Shown here piece by piece: positions 9,349 to 17,261 of a DNA stretch of 64,000 bases. The DNA is from Bacteroidia bacterium (lineage in GTDB: Bacteria; Bacteroidota; Bacteroidia; Flavobacteriales; Flavobacteriaceae). The stretch's first letter is position 1. The number at the start of each line of letters is the position of its first letter. The position numbers and the translations under genes are program-made. The stretch lies in contig JAUIIU010000008.1 in assembly GCA_030431695.1 (NCBI GenBank), positions 1 to 64,000 of the forward strand, read 5' to 3'. A model generated the notes under the pieces. That model did no database searches, had not been told where the DNA came from, and saw nothing but the letters and a program-made list of their open reading frames with translations.

Positions 9349-9498
9349 ATGAAGAAGAAATCCTACTCAGGTTCCCTTGAAAAACTGGATGCTCAGGAGA
9401 TCTATCTGAATGTGTCTTATCTGAAAAAAGGAATGTACCAATTGAAGATAGTTCACGATAACAAGATCCTCAAGAGCACACTTTTTATAAAACAATAG
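9349..9498 (+). CDS. 49-residue peptide resembling a detached T9SS C-terminal sorting sequence
   Basis: Begins MKKKSYSGSLEKLDAQEIYL and ends with LNVSYLKKGMYQLKIVHDNK, then ILKSTLFIKQ. The second half looks like the end of a type A T9SS sorting domain (pattern D/NVSxLxKGxYxLxI...K.Φ.K), yet there is no cargo domain and no signal peptide. The stop lies 14 bases before the S74 fibre ATG, suggesting one transcript. It could be a real small protein, or the leftover 3' end of a lost secreted-protein gene. Function unknown. Confidence 0.5.
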   Translation: MKKKSYSGSLEKLDAQEIYLNVSYLKKGMYQLKIVHDNKILKSTLFIKQ

Positions 9499-9512
9499 AA
9501 AAACGACACGTC

Positions 9513-12500
9513 ATGAAAAAATTGATTCTATTCGCAGTATTGGTACTTTTGGCCATGTATGTTTCGCCCGCACAGGTTGGTATTGGCACTGTGAGCCCTA
9601 ATTCGAGCCTGGAGATCATTTCCTCGAACCAGGCGGCACCAGCCAGCAATGATGGATTGCTGATCCCGAAGATCGACAATTTCCCAGCCGTAGATCCAGG
9701 AGCGGGTCAGGATGGGATGATGGTCTATGTCACTGGAAATGGCACGCCTTCCAAAGGCTTTTACTACTGGGATCAGGCTACGACCTCATGGGCTACTTTT
9801 TCCGGGGGAGCAGACAGGATCAATGATCTTGCAGACGGGGTTTCCGATACAGATGGTTCGAATGACGGATCTTCGATCTACCTGGGAGAAGGTTCGGGTG
9901 CGAGTGATGATCTTTCGGACAACCGTAATGTAGGTATAGGATACCAGGCACTTCCTCTGAATACTACGGGGGAGCACAATGTGGCCATTGGATCTCTTGC
10001 GTTGATGAGCAACATTACCGGATCCTGTAATGGCGCGGTGGGCAGAAGTGCGTTATCTGCTCTTACAACAGGTCATTTTAATACAGCATTTGGTTGGAAT
10101 AGTCAAAGGGACAATGTGAGTGGGTCGCGAAACTCGGCGTACGGAGTAGGATCCTTACAGAGCAACACCACCGGTATAAATAATACGGGATTGGGAACAG
10201 ACGCATTACAAAATAATACTGCCAGTTTTAACACAGCAGTTGGAACCTTCAGTCTACGGGCCAATACCACGGGCGTGAGAAATACTGCTGCCGGTTATCA
10301 GAGCCTTTCAACAAACCAGACCGGGAACGATAATGCAGCATTCGGCTATTTTGCTTTAAGAGATAATACGGGGTCGTTCAATACGGCGTTAGGGAATTCA
10401 GCATTGTTCTCGAATACAACAGCAAACAACAATACGGCGGTTGGTTATGGAGCCTTAGGTTTTAATTCCACCGGGGCCAGTAATACAGCAATAGGGAGCA
10501 GAGGTTTGGAAAATAATACTACGGGTTATGAGAATACGGCCGTGGGTAGAGAATCCCAGGTGATGAACACTACAGGTAATCGGAATGTTTCTGTTGGCGC
10601 CTCAACCCTGGAGAGTAATACGACCGGACTTCAGAATACAGCCGTCGGATACTCGTCGCTAGCAAACAATAGTACCGGTTATCAAAATGTTGCCATAGGT
10701 AATAACGCGCTACGTTCCAATTCTACGGCAAACTTCAATACGGCAGTGGGAGCCGAGGCATTGTACAGTAATTTTTCCCATGGTGGGAACGTGGCAGTGG
10801 GTTATCGTGCACTCTATTCCAGCAATGGGGGAACTTCCAATGTCGCCCTTGGGTATCAGAGTCTACTAACAAATACAAGCGGAGGTAACAATGTTGGCGT
10901 AGGCCATGAATCGTTATTGAGCAATACAACGGGTTCATGTAACAGTGCTATCGGTAGGGCTTCGCTTCTTTCATTAACCACGGGAAATTTCAACACGGCT
11001 GTCGGATGGAACAGTCAGGAGATGAATACCACAGGCGGAAGTAATGTTGGTCTGGGTGTGGGTTCACTTCAGAATAATTCCACCGGGAACGACAACACAG
11101 CGCTGGGAACCGATGCCCTTCAGAGTAATACGGCAAACGGCAATACGGCTGTTGGCCGAAGTTCAATGAACCTGAATACCACAGGTACATACAACACCGC
11201 TGTAGGGTACTTCTCATTGCGATCCAACACTACCGGGAATGCAAATAACGCCACCGGCTATTTCGCATTATCAAACAATACTACAGGTTTAGACAACAAT
11301 GCTTATGGTTATCGTGCTTTGGGAACTAATTCAACAGGATCGCGCAACCTCGCCATGGGTACGTTTGCCCTTTCGTCCAGCACAACTGCGAACAATAATG
11401 TGGCCCTGGGTTACGGGAACATGTTCTCAAATACCACCGGAAGTGATAATATTTCCATAGGAGCGTATAGTTTGTATCTCAATACCACCGGAAATTATAA
11501 CGTAGCTGTTGGTCACTCCTCTCTTTACGACAATACTACTGGATTCTATAATGTGGCTATGGGAAGATACAGCCTCAGTAATAATACCACTGGCACATCG
11601 AATACCGCTTTAGGCAACAATGCGCTAAATTCGAATACAATTGGACAACAGAATACTGCGGCCGGCGATGGCGCACTTATCGATAATGTTTCAGGAAATT
11701 ACAATTCTGCATTCGGATATAACGCACTGGGCTCCATCACCAATGGAATTGAAAATGCGGCATTGGGCTTCAGGGCACTGGACGCAAATACGACCGGCAG
11801 CAACAATGTAGCCATTGGAACGCTTGCCGGCCTTTCAAATACTACGGGTAGCGGTAACGTATTTATTGGGAACCGTGCGGGCTATAACGAGACCGGCAGC
11901 AACAGGTTGTACATTGAAAACTCCACGGCGGGTTCGACAACTTCACTGATCTACGGTGAATTCGATACGGATTTCATAAGGTTCAATGGAACCACGGAGG
12001 CGAATGGCAGACTTGAGGTGACCAGTACTACCGACGCAACAGGAACGGCTGGTTCGGGAGCTCTTGAAATTGCTGACGCTCTTCGCCTGGATGCCGATGA
12101 AGTTATAACCAACACCAATACTACCCTGTTCGTGCAGAATGGAAATAATGGCGACCTCGATGTAGATGGGGGCACTCTACGGGTTGATGCCAGTACGAAC
12201 AGGGTGGGTGTTGGAACTACTACACCCAATTACAGTTTCTCCGTTGCCGGCCAGATGAACCTGAATGAAGGCCTTAACGGCGTTGCGCTTCGAGTAAATG
12301 GTGCAGAAGCACTTTGGTATAATGGCTCCTATTTTAGTTGGGGCTTCGGGGGCACCGCCAACTTCTTTAATGATGATGTCGGGATCGGAACATCGACGCC
12401 GGATACCAGTTTGCATATTGAAGGAGGTGTGGATACCTCTTTGAGTGGAGAAGGGTATATCATTATGGGTAGCGTGACCGGGACAAACGTTTCATTGGAT

Positions 12501-12953
12501 AATAACGAGATCCAGGCAAGGAATAACGGAGCCGCTTCAGCATTGTATCTTCAGGATGGAGGAGGAAATGTTCATGTTGGGGGTGTTGTGGTCCATACCA
12601 GCGACCGGAGGTTGAAAAAAGACATCGAATCCCTTCCGTATGGCCTGGAAGATGTGATGAAGCTTTCCCCTAAACAATACCATTGGAAGGACAGACCGGA
12701 AAACGAGTTCAAAGATTTAGGGTTGATCGCACAGGAAGTCCGTGAGATCATACCGAACGTTGTCCTGGAAAGGGATGATGAGGACAAGACCCTGTCTGTA
12801 AGTTATACTGAATTGATCCCGGTGCTGATCAATGCCATTAAAGAACAGCAGGGAATCATCGAGGATTTAAAACAACAGCGGGATTCGGAAATAGACTCGA
12901 GGCTATCTCTTGAATCCAGGATTGAAAGGTTGGAAACCTTGCTGAACGAATAG
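9513..12953 (+). CDS. Secreted repeat fibre with C-terminal S74 intramolecular chaperone domain
   Basis: A 1146-residue protein with signal peptide MKKLILFAVLVLLAMYVSPAQ. From about residue 134 to 800 it consists of about 39 repeats of 17 residues (occasionally 16) on the pattern NTTGxxNTAVGxxALxx. Such repeats resemble YadA-type adhesin heads and should fold as a trimeric left-handed beta roll. After a linker comes the peptidase S74 chaperone: HTSDRRLKKDI, with the expected self-cleavage just before Ser1030, then LGLIAQEVREIIPNVV and LSVSYTELIPVLINAI, ending in a coiled coil. The roughly 117-residue chaperone is expected to assemble the trimer and be released. A surface adhesin or fibre role is likely. 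No T9SS sorting domain is present, so its export route is open. Confidence 0.88.
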   Translation: MKKLILFAVLVLLAMYVSPAQVGIGTVSPNSSLEIISSNQAAPASNDGLLIPKIDNFPAVDPGAGQDGMMVYVTGNGTPSKGFYYWDQATTSWATFSGGADRINDLADGVSDTDGSNDGSSIYLGEGSGASDDLSDNRNVGIGYQALPLNTTGEHNVAIGSLALMSNITGSCNGAVGRSALSALTTGHFNTAFGWNSQRDNVSGSRNSAYGVGSLQSNTTGINNTGLGTDALQNNTASFNTAVGTFSLRANTTGVRNTAAGYQSLSTNQTGNDNAAFGYFALRDNTGSFNTALGNSALFSNTTANNNTAVGYGALGFNSTGASNTAIGSRGLENNTTGYENTAVGRESQVMNTTGNRNVSVGASTLESNTTGLQNTAVGYSSLANNSTGYQNVAIGNNALRSNSTANFNTAVGAEALYSNFSHGGNVAVGYRALYSSNGGTSNVALGYQSLLTNTSGGNNVGVGHESLLSNTTGSCNSAIGRASLLSLTTGNFNTAVGWNSQEMNTTGGSNVGLGVGSLQNNSTGNDNTALGTDALQSNTANGNTAVGRSSMNLNTTGTYNTAVGYFSLRSNTTGNANNATGYFALSNNTTGLDNNAYGYRALGTNSTGSRNLAMGTFALSSSTTANNNVALGYGNMFSNTTGSDNISIGAYSLYLNTTGNYNVAVGHSSLYDNTTGFYNVAMGRYSLSNNTTGTSNTALGNNALNSNTIGQQNTAAGDGALIDNVSGNYNSAFGYNALGSITNGIENAALGFRALDANTTGSNNVAIGTLAGLSNTTGSGNVFIGNRAGYNETGSNRLYIENSTAGSTTSLIYGEFDTDFIRFNGTTEANGRLEVTSTTDATGTAGSGALEIADALRLDADEVITNTNTTLFVQNGNNGDLDVDGGTLRVDASTNRVGVGTTTPNYSFSVAGQMNLNEGLNGVALRVNGAEALWYNGSYFSWGFGGTANFFNDDVGIGTSTPDTSLHIEGGVDTSLSGEGYIIMGSVTGTNVSLDNNEIQARNNGAASALYLQDGGGNVHVGGVVVHTSDRRLKKDIESLPYGLEDVMKLSPKQYHWKDRPENEFKDLGLIAQEVREIIPNVVLERDDEDKTLSVSYTELIPVLINAIKEQQGIIEDLKQQRDSEIDSRLSLESRIERLETLLNE
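9912..11915 (+). repeat. About 39 degenerate 51-bp coding repeats (17-residue NTTG/NTAVG units)
   Basis: Coding repeats inside the S74 fibre gene. The protein unit is well kept but codons differ widely between units, so the array is old and unlikely to vary by slippage. A larger duplication is visible: the run beginning GSCN at about 10020 (GRSALSALTTGHFNTAFGWN) recurs at about 10932 (GRASLLSLTTGNFNTAVGWN). The offset is 912 bp, or 304 residues, about 18 units. Confidence 0.85.
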
Positions 12954-12996
12954 AACCTGCTGTTTAACTCACTTTTTTTGCCCGGATCACAAATTC

Positions 12997-13024
12997 AAAA
13001 AGCCCGCCAGTAGCGCGGGCTTTT
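12997..13024. terminator. Bidirectional hairpin terminator
   Basis: AAAAGCCCGC and GCGGGCTTTT form a near-perfect stem with A and T tracts on its two sides, between the convergent fibre gene and the M61 peptidase gene. It can terminate both. Confidence 0.85.
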
Positions 13025-13036
13025 GATTGTGGTGGA

Positions 13037-14530
13037 TTAGTTTTCTCCCAGGAATCCTCTCCAAATTCTTTTTTCCTTTTCTGAAATATCACCTGCCGGC
13101 CTAAATTCCAATTTATCATTTTCATAGGAAACTTCCATTCCAGCATAATGGGTGTACTTTTCCAACGGAATTATTTCTGAACCGAGAATATGTTTGTCAA
13201 AGAATGGCGTGAAGTCGGTTTTGCTGAATTCACTGATCAATTCGATGAGTCTGTCCTGGTCGATCGTCTTCTCACTTCCCCCATATTCATTGTAGAGTGC
13301 ACGCATCATATCGTCAAGACTTAATTCATTATCAGAATTCTTGCGAATCTCCATATCGATGCATATACCGGCGAACAAGCCGCCTCCGTAAATAAGCCCC
13401 CAGTGGTTGTCCTTGTCGAAACCCGAGGCTGCTTCGGCGGGAGCCATGGAGCCATAACCAGGATCATTCCTGTAACGCTGGTAGAACAGATTATTGAGGA
13501 CCATTTTTGTGATCTCCTCGTTCACGATCCCTGTCTGGTTCATGGCTTTCAGGGTATAGTAATTGGAAACCCCTTCTTTGAACCAATCTGTTGTTGTGTC
13601 GCTGAAACGGAGTGTCTTCCCGTTCCATAAATGAAAGAACTCATGGGCAAACATGAACCATCCAATTACCTGGTTCTGCATATCGGCATTGGGATCAAGG
13701 AACATACTTAGGTGATTCCCGATCACTTCGCCGTCTATTTGCTCCCCCTGGTTTATTAACACCATAGCCGTGGAAAGTTCACTTCCCGGCCTTGGTACCG
13801 GATTTCCTCCCATTAGTTCTATGTAATATTCGAGAACACTTTTCGCTCTCTCTACATATAGTGCTTCCTGTGCAATTATTCCCTCCCCTCCAAGGATGAA
13901 CTTCAGGTTGAAGTCGCCACTAGGTATATCGACCTCCCTGTGTGTCCCGGCAAAAAGCAATGTTTCCTGCAATTCAATGAGATTGGGAACTTCGTAGGTA
14001 TGCATTGAGCTTCCGGTTTTCTTCCATGGAGCGGAAAGCTTCCAGTTCTCCGGGATATTGAACCGGACCTTGATCTTTTCTTTGTCGTAACCGTTCATAA
14101 CGAACAGTGAGCGTCCCGATAGCATCACACCCCAGGGTCTTACGAACGCTACTCCATCGATTCCTCCGGGCCATTTTGTTTTTTCGTGTTCTACTTTCAG
14201 AGTATAGCTGAGGTTTAGTTGATTTCCCTTTAAAGATTCCGGAAGTTTCCACTTGGCGGAATCCTCGAATTTTACAGCTATAGTAGCACCTTCAGTAGTG
14301 GTTACCTTCAGGTTGTGGATGTATTTCGCCCAGTTTCCGGGTATTGGTCCGAAGTTGCTCATACGGAGCAGTGAGTCCTCCAGTCTCAGCCTGGCTTCTA
14401 CTGTAACGAGATCCGGATCTTCTTCACTCAGGGTCACTACATAGCTGTCCTGCGCGATAGCCGTGAAATTCAGAAATAAAATAATGTATAATGAGACCTT
14501 CCTTCCGAAGGAATTAAATAACTGATTCAT
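13037..14530 (-). CDS. Secreted M61-family peptidase (glycyl aminopeptidase-like)
   Basis: A zinc metallopeptidase of 497 residues with an N-terminal signal ending near NFTAIAQ. The active site HEFFHLWNGK has zinc ligands His296 and His300 with Glu297. The third ligand is probably the Glu in WFKEGVSNYY about 25 residues on. This arrangement and the preceding beta-rich N-terminal domain are typical of M61. Single gene, convergent with the fibre gene through a shared terminator. Substrate unknown. Confidence 0.85.
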   Translation of the reverse strand: MNQLFNSFGRKVSLYIILFLNFTAIAQDSYVVTLSEEDPDLVTVEARLRLEDSLLRMSNFGPIPGNWAKYIHNLKVTTTEGATIAVKFEDSAKWKLPESLKGNQLNLSYTLKVEHEKTKWPGGIDGVAFVRPWGVMLSGRSLFVMNGYDKEKIKVRFNIPENWKLSAPWKKTGSSMHTYEVPNLIELQETLLFAGTHREVDIPSGDFNLKFILGGEGIIAQEALYVERAKSVLEYYIELMGGNPVPRPGSELSTAMVLINQGEQIDGEVIGNHLSMFLDPNADMQNQVIGWFMFAHEFFHLWNGKTLRFSDTTTDWFKEGVSNYYTLKAMNQTGIVNEEITKMVLNNLFYQRYRNDPGYGSMAPAEAASGFDKDNHWGLIYGGGLFAGICIDMEIRKNSDNELSLDDMMRALYNEYGGSEKTIDQDRLIELISEFSKTDFTPFFDKHILGSEIIPLEKYTHYAGMEVSYENDKLEFRPAGDISEKEKRIWRGFLGEN

Positions 14531-14630
14531 GATTTGATTGATTTACCATAAGACTCCGGTTTGGGATTGGCGGTTACAGTAAATCAGGATGTCAAATCAG
14601 AAATGGCAGAAATATTCTAAATTCTGGCAA

Positions 14631-15962
14631 TTATTTGTTGTTGATTATTTCCAGCATCTGCTCAATCGTGAGTTGTTTCGCGATGATCTTCTTTTCAGAA
14701 TCCAGCAGGTAGATAATTGGAAAGGATCTGAGGTTGAACGCTCTCCTGAGCTCATTTTGCCCTTCGTCGGAAGGAACAATACAGGTCCAGAAATAATTTC
14801 GCTCTTCCTTTATCTTCTTCATCTCCTCCATAGTGGTGTTGAATACAACGCCTAATAATTTTGAGTTGGCCGGTAATTTATCCTTCAGTTTAATAATATC
14901 TTCCGAAACTACCTTGCAATGTCCGCAATACGGATCCATCATGAAAAGTATGGTGAATTCGGAATCTATGGAGTAGAGGCTCACCTCATCCCCGGATGCG
15001 GATGCCGCTTTGAAATCGGCTACCTTATCACCTAAAAATGAGCCTTTCATAGGTTTTGCATTATTTACGATCTTCAACAGTTGTTCTTCATCCGTCCATG
15101 GAGCCTTTCCCTTGGCATAGTAATTCATGGCAATATGGTAGTACACTTTGTCCATACCCATAACCTTTGATTTGGCATAGGTATTCAATCTATCCACCAA
15201 AACGTACTGGTAAAGTTCTTCATTGGGCTCAACCAAAGAAATCACCCGATCCACAGATGCTATAATCGAATCCGGAGCCTTAGCTGTGACATTTTCAAAG
15301 TAATAGTTGATCTTATTACTGAAAATAGGCGTGCGAAGCATCCAGGGCGCACTCATGTCCATATTGTCAAAATAATGATCCCGGTAATAGTAGAACTGCC
15401 GGGTTTTGTCCAGACCTTCAGGGATCTCTACCTGTTCTGCAGATTTAAGGATATTCAGAAACATATTCCCGGGATGCTCCTTTCGACTAACTTCTAGGAA
15501 GTCGTAGTATTCTGTACTGAGTTCGTCCAACCTTTCATCCAGGTCTGCCGGTTTGGCTTGTTCCAATTCACGGCGTTGGTCCTGGAAAGCGGTGCTTTGG
15601 ATCTTGAGTCGGTTCGAAACCGAGTTGCCCGGATGATCCAGTAGTTGGAGTCCCTTTATGTGCAATTCAAGATCTTTCCCCTCAAAAACAAACTCAACAT
15701 AGCTATTGTTCGGTGGGAAAACAACCAAATACACACCTGGTTTCATATCTTCCCGGGTTAATTTGCCGTTTCCATTTGTGTCGAGTTTTACCACCTCGTT
15801 CTTACCTTCGTCTCCTATTATATATTGTTTATCCCCGAAATAGTAAGCGATCAATAATTCATCAACTTCGTGATCTTCCACATGGAGTTCAATGGTTGCA
15901 GATTGAGCTAAAAGGCCACTTGTGAATAATAAAATGCAAATCGACAGGATTTTGAATTTCAT
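14631..15962 (-). CDS. TlpA/ResA-like thiol-disulfide oxidoreductase, secreted
   Basis: A 443-residue periplasmic protein. The signal peptide is MKFKILSICILLFTSGLLAQ. A beta-rich N-terminal domain (DUF4369-like, about 20-110) and a helical middle (DUF5106-like) precede a thioredoxin fold with active site CGHC (Cys346/Cys349) in MMDPYCGHCK. The C-terminus carries the cis-Pro region FPIIYLLDSEKKI. The frame is open to 16025, but the signal peptide begins at ATG 15962 and a promoter-like TATATTTA lies between the two, so 15962 is the better start. Such proteins reduce or rearrange disulfides of exported proteins. Confidence 0.85.
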   Translation of the reverse strand: MKFKILSICILLFTSGLLAQSATIELHVEDHEVDELLIAYYFGDKQYIIGDEGKNEVVKLDTNGNGKLTREDMKPGVYLVVFPPNNSYVEFVFEGKDLELHIKGLQLLDHPGNSVSNRLKIQSTAFQDQRRELEQAKPADLDERLDELSTEYYDFLEVSRKEHPGNMFLNILKSAEQVEIPEGLDKTRQFYYYRDHYFDNMDMSAPWMLRTPIFSNKINYYFENVTAKAPDSIIASVDRVISLVEPNEELYQYVLVDRLNTYAKSKVMGMDKVYYHIAMNYYAKGKAPWTDEEQLLKIVNNAKPMKGSFLGDKVADFKAASASGDEVSLYSIDSEFTILFMMDPYCGHCKVVSEDIIKLKDKLPANSKLLGVVFNTTMEEMKKIKEERNYFWTCIVPSDEGQNELRRAFNLRSFPIIYLLDSEKKIIAKQLTIEQMLEIINNK

Positions 15963-15983
15963 GATTTTGGGAGTTTTCTGAAG

Positions 15984-15991
15984 TAAATATA
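15984..15991 (-). promoter_or_regulatory. Candidate -7 element TATATTTA for the TlpA-like gene
   Basis: On the minus strand TATATTTA (last base differs from TAnnTTTG) lies 22 bases before ATG 15962. It supports that start over the upstream in-frame codon at 16025. Confidence 0.35.
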
Positions 15992-16066
15992 CAGTAGTCG
16001 ATCCGGTTTTCTGAGGATCAGACAAACTAAGATCACTTTCAAAATAGGAAAACCTTGAAGCTAATT

Positions 16067-16097
16067 TAAAAACCCCGCAACGAAGCAGGGTTTTGTT
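16067..16097 (-). terminator. Hairpin terminator after the coiled-coil protein gene
   Basis: AAAACCCCGC and GCAGGGTTTT form a 10-base stem with one mismatch and loop AACGAA, flanked by A and T tracts. It separates the minus-strand gene ending at 16164 from the downstream TlpA-like gene. Confidence 0.7.
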
Positions 16098-16163
16098 ATG
16101 CCAGGAGAATAGCTCTCCCGGAGCAGATTGTTACTCTAAAGATAAGGTTTTTTCGTCATTCGA

Positions 16164-16940
16164 TCAATTGCAATTCGCAAGTATGAAAATGAGCTGATCT
16201 GCCATTTCCCTTGCCTTTTGTGTGTAGTAGGTTTTTGTAGCATTGACGGATTCCACCTCCAGTTCTTCAAGGGTCCTGGTGTATTCGATTTTCATGGGTT
16301 CCGTATTTCCGCAATCGGCGATCCTCACGATCCTGTTGATCACACTCTCGAGTTCAAGTAAGTTGGTCTCGGCCTCGTATTTTATCTTTTTTTGTTCGGC
16401 TAGTTTGATCTCCTTTTCCCTGCTGATCCTCGCCTGCAACTCTTTCTGGGCCTTCAGCTGGGCCTCCAGCGCCTTTTGTTTCTGTAGCAGGGCCTGTTGC
16501 TGCGCCAGCAATTCCTGTTCCTGGCTGATCAGGTTGTTCTCATCAACGACCAGGTCGTAGGTGGGATCGGGTTCGTTACACAGGTCCAGGGAGATAAGAA
16601 TGGATTTAATACTCGATAAGGCCGATTTCACATAGAATCGGGATACTTCGAATTTCGACTTCTCAAGAGCCTTCGAAAGGTGCTCCTTTGCGTCGTAGCT
16701 TGAGTTGTTAGCCTCGGTGCACATGCAACCCTCGGTGGCTGTGTAGACCTTTTCGATAGCCTCAAGGGCTCTTCTGCTGTATTGCTTCAGGTGCTCAATA
16801 TTATTGGACTGAAGGGCTTTTTCGGTATGTTCAAGAGCGTAAGTGGCATCCTGGTATGCCGTGCCGCATTCTTCAGCATGAACAAAGGCTGTAGAAAGAA
16901 CTAGTAGAAAAGTCAGCAATGTAATTTTTTTCATATTCAA
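16164..16940 (-). CDS. Secreted coiled-coil protein of unknown function
   Basis: A 258-residue protein with a signal peptide ending near AFVHAEEC. The N-terminal half is helical with several Cys (CGTAY, CMCTEAN, DLCNEPD). A long Gln/Lys/Glu-rich coiled coil spans about residues 135-190 (EQELLAQQQALLQKQKALEA), and the tail ends in ILANCN. The start is ATG 16940 or the second Met two codons later. I do not recognise a family; the five or more cysteines suggest disulfides in the periplasm. Confidence 0.7.
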   Translation of the reverse strand: MNMKKITLLTFLLVLSTAFVHAEECGTAYQDATYALEHTEKALQSNNIEHLKQYSRRALEAIEKVYTATEGCMCTEANNSSYDAKEHLSKALEKSKFEVSRFYVKSALSSIKSILISLDLCNEPDPTYDLVVDENNLISQEQELLAQQQALLQKQKALEAQLKAQKELQARISREKEIKLAEQKKIKYEAETNLLELESVINRIVRIADCGNTEPMKIEYTRTLEELEVESVNATKTYYTQKAREMADQLIFILANCN

Positions 16941-17261
16941 TGTTTTTAATTGGGAGTGAAAATTTCAATATAAAACCGATAAAAAGCAAAATATTTCGAT
17001 GAAATACACAATTATTAACATTTGATTCCTTTTAGTTCTTAAAATTCCTCCGATTAATACATCCCTGCACTTGAATTAGGGCTATGTTCTGCTTTCAAAA
17101 AAACCGGGTTAATTGCCTGGTTATGAACAACAAATAATCTCCGAATTGGTGAAAAATTGGAGAAAGTGCTACATATTTCCCTAACTTGCGTCTTTAGCAT
17201 ATCGATCCTGGATCATTTGGATAATCAGGATCACGCTGTGGACAACTAACTAATACAACCT
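16941..17261. other. AT-rich divergent intergenic region
   Basis: 321 bases between the divergent coiled-coil and TonB-receptor-like genes. It must hold both promoters. I see no exact TAnnTTTG, no hairpin and no convincing small gene. Confidence 0.6.

Noticed and set aside
9912-11915. Regular 51-bp repetition that could suggest a CRISPR or minisatellite array
   Set aside because: The repeats are coding, differ at the DNA level, and have no spacers; they encode the 17-residue fibre units.
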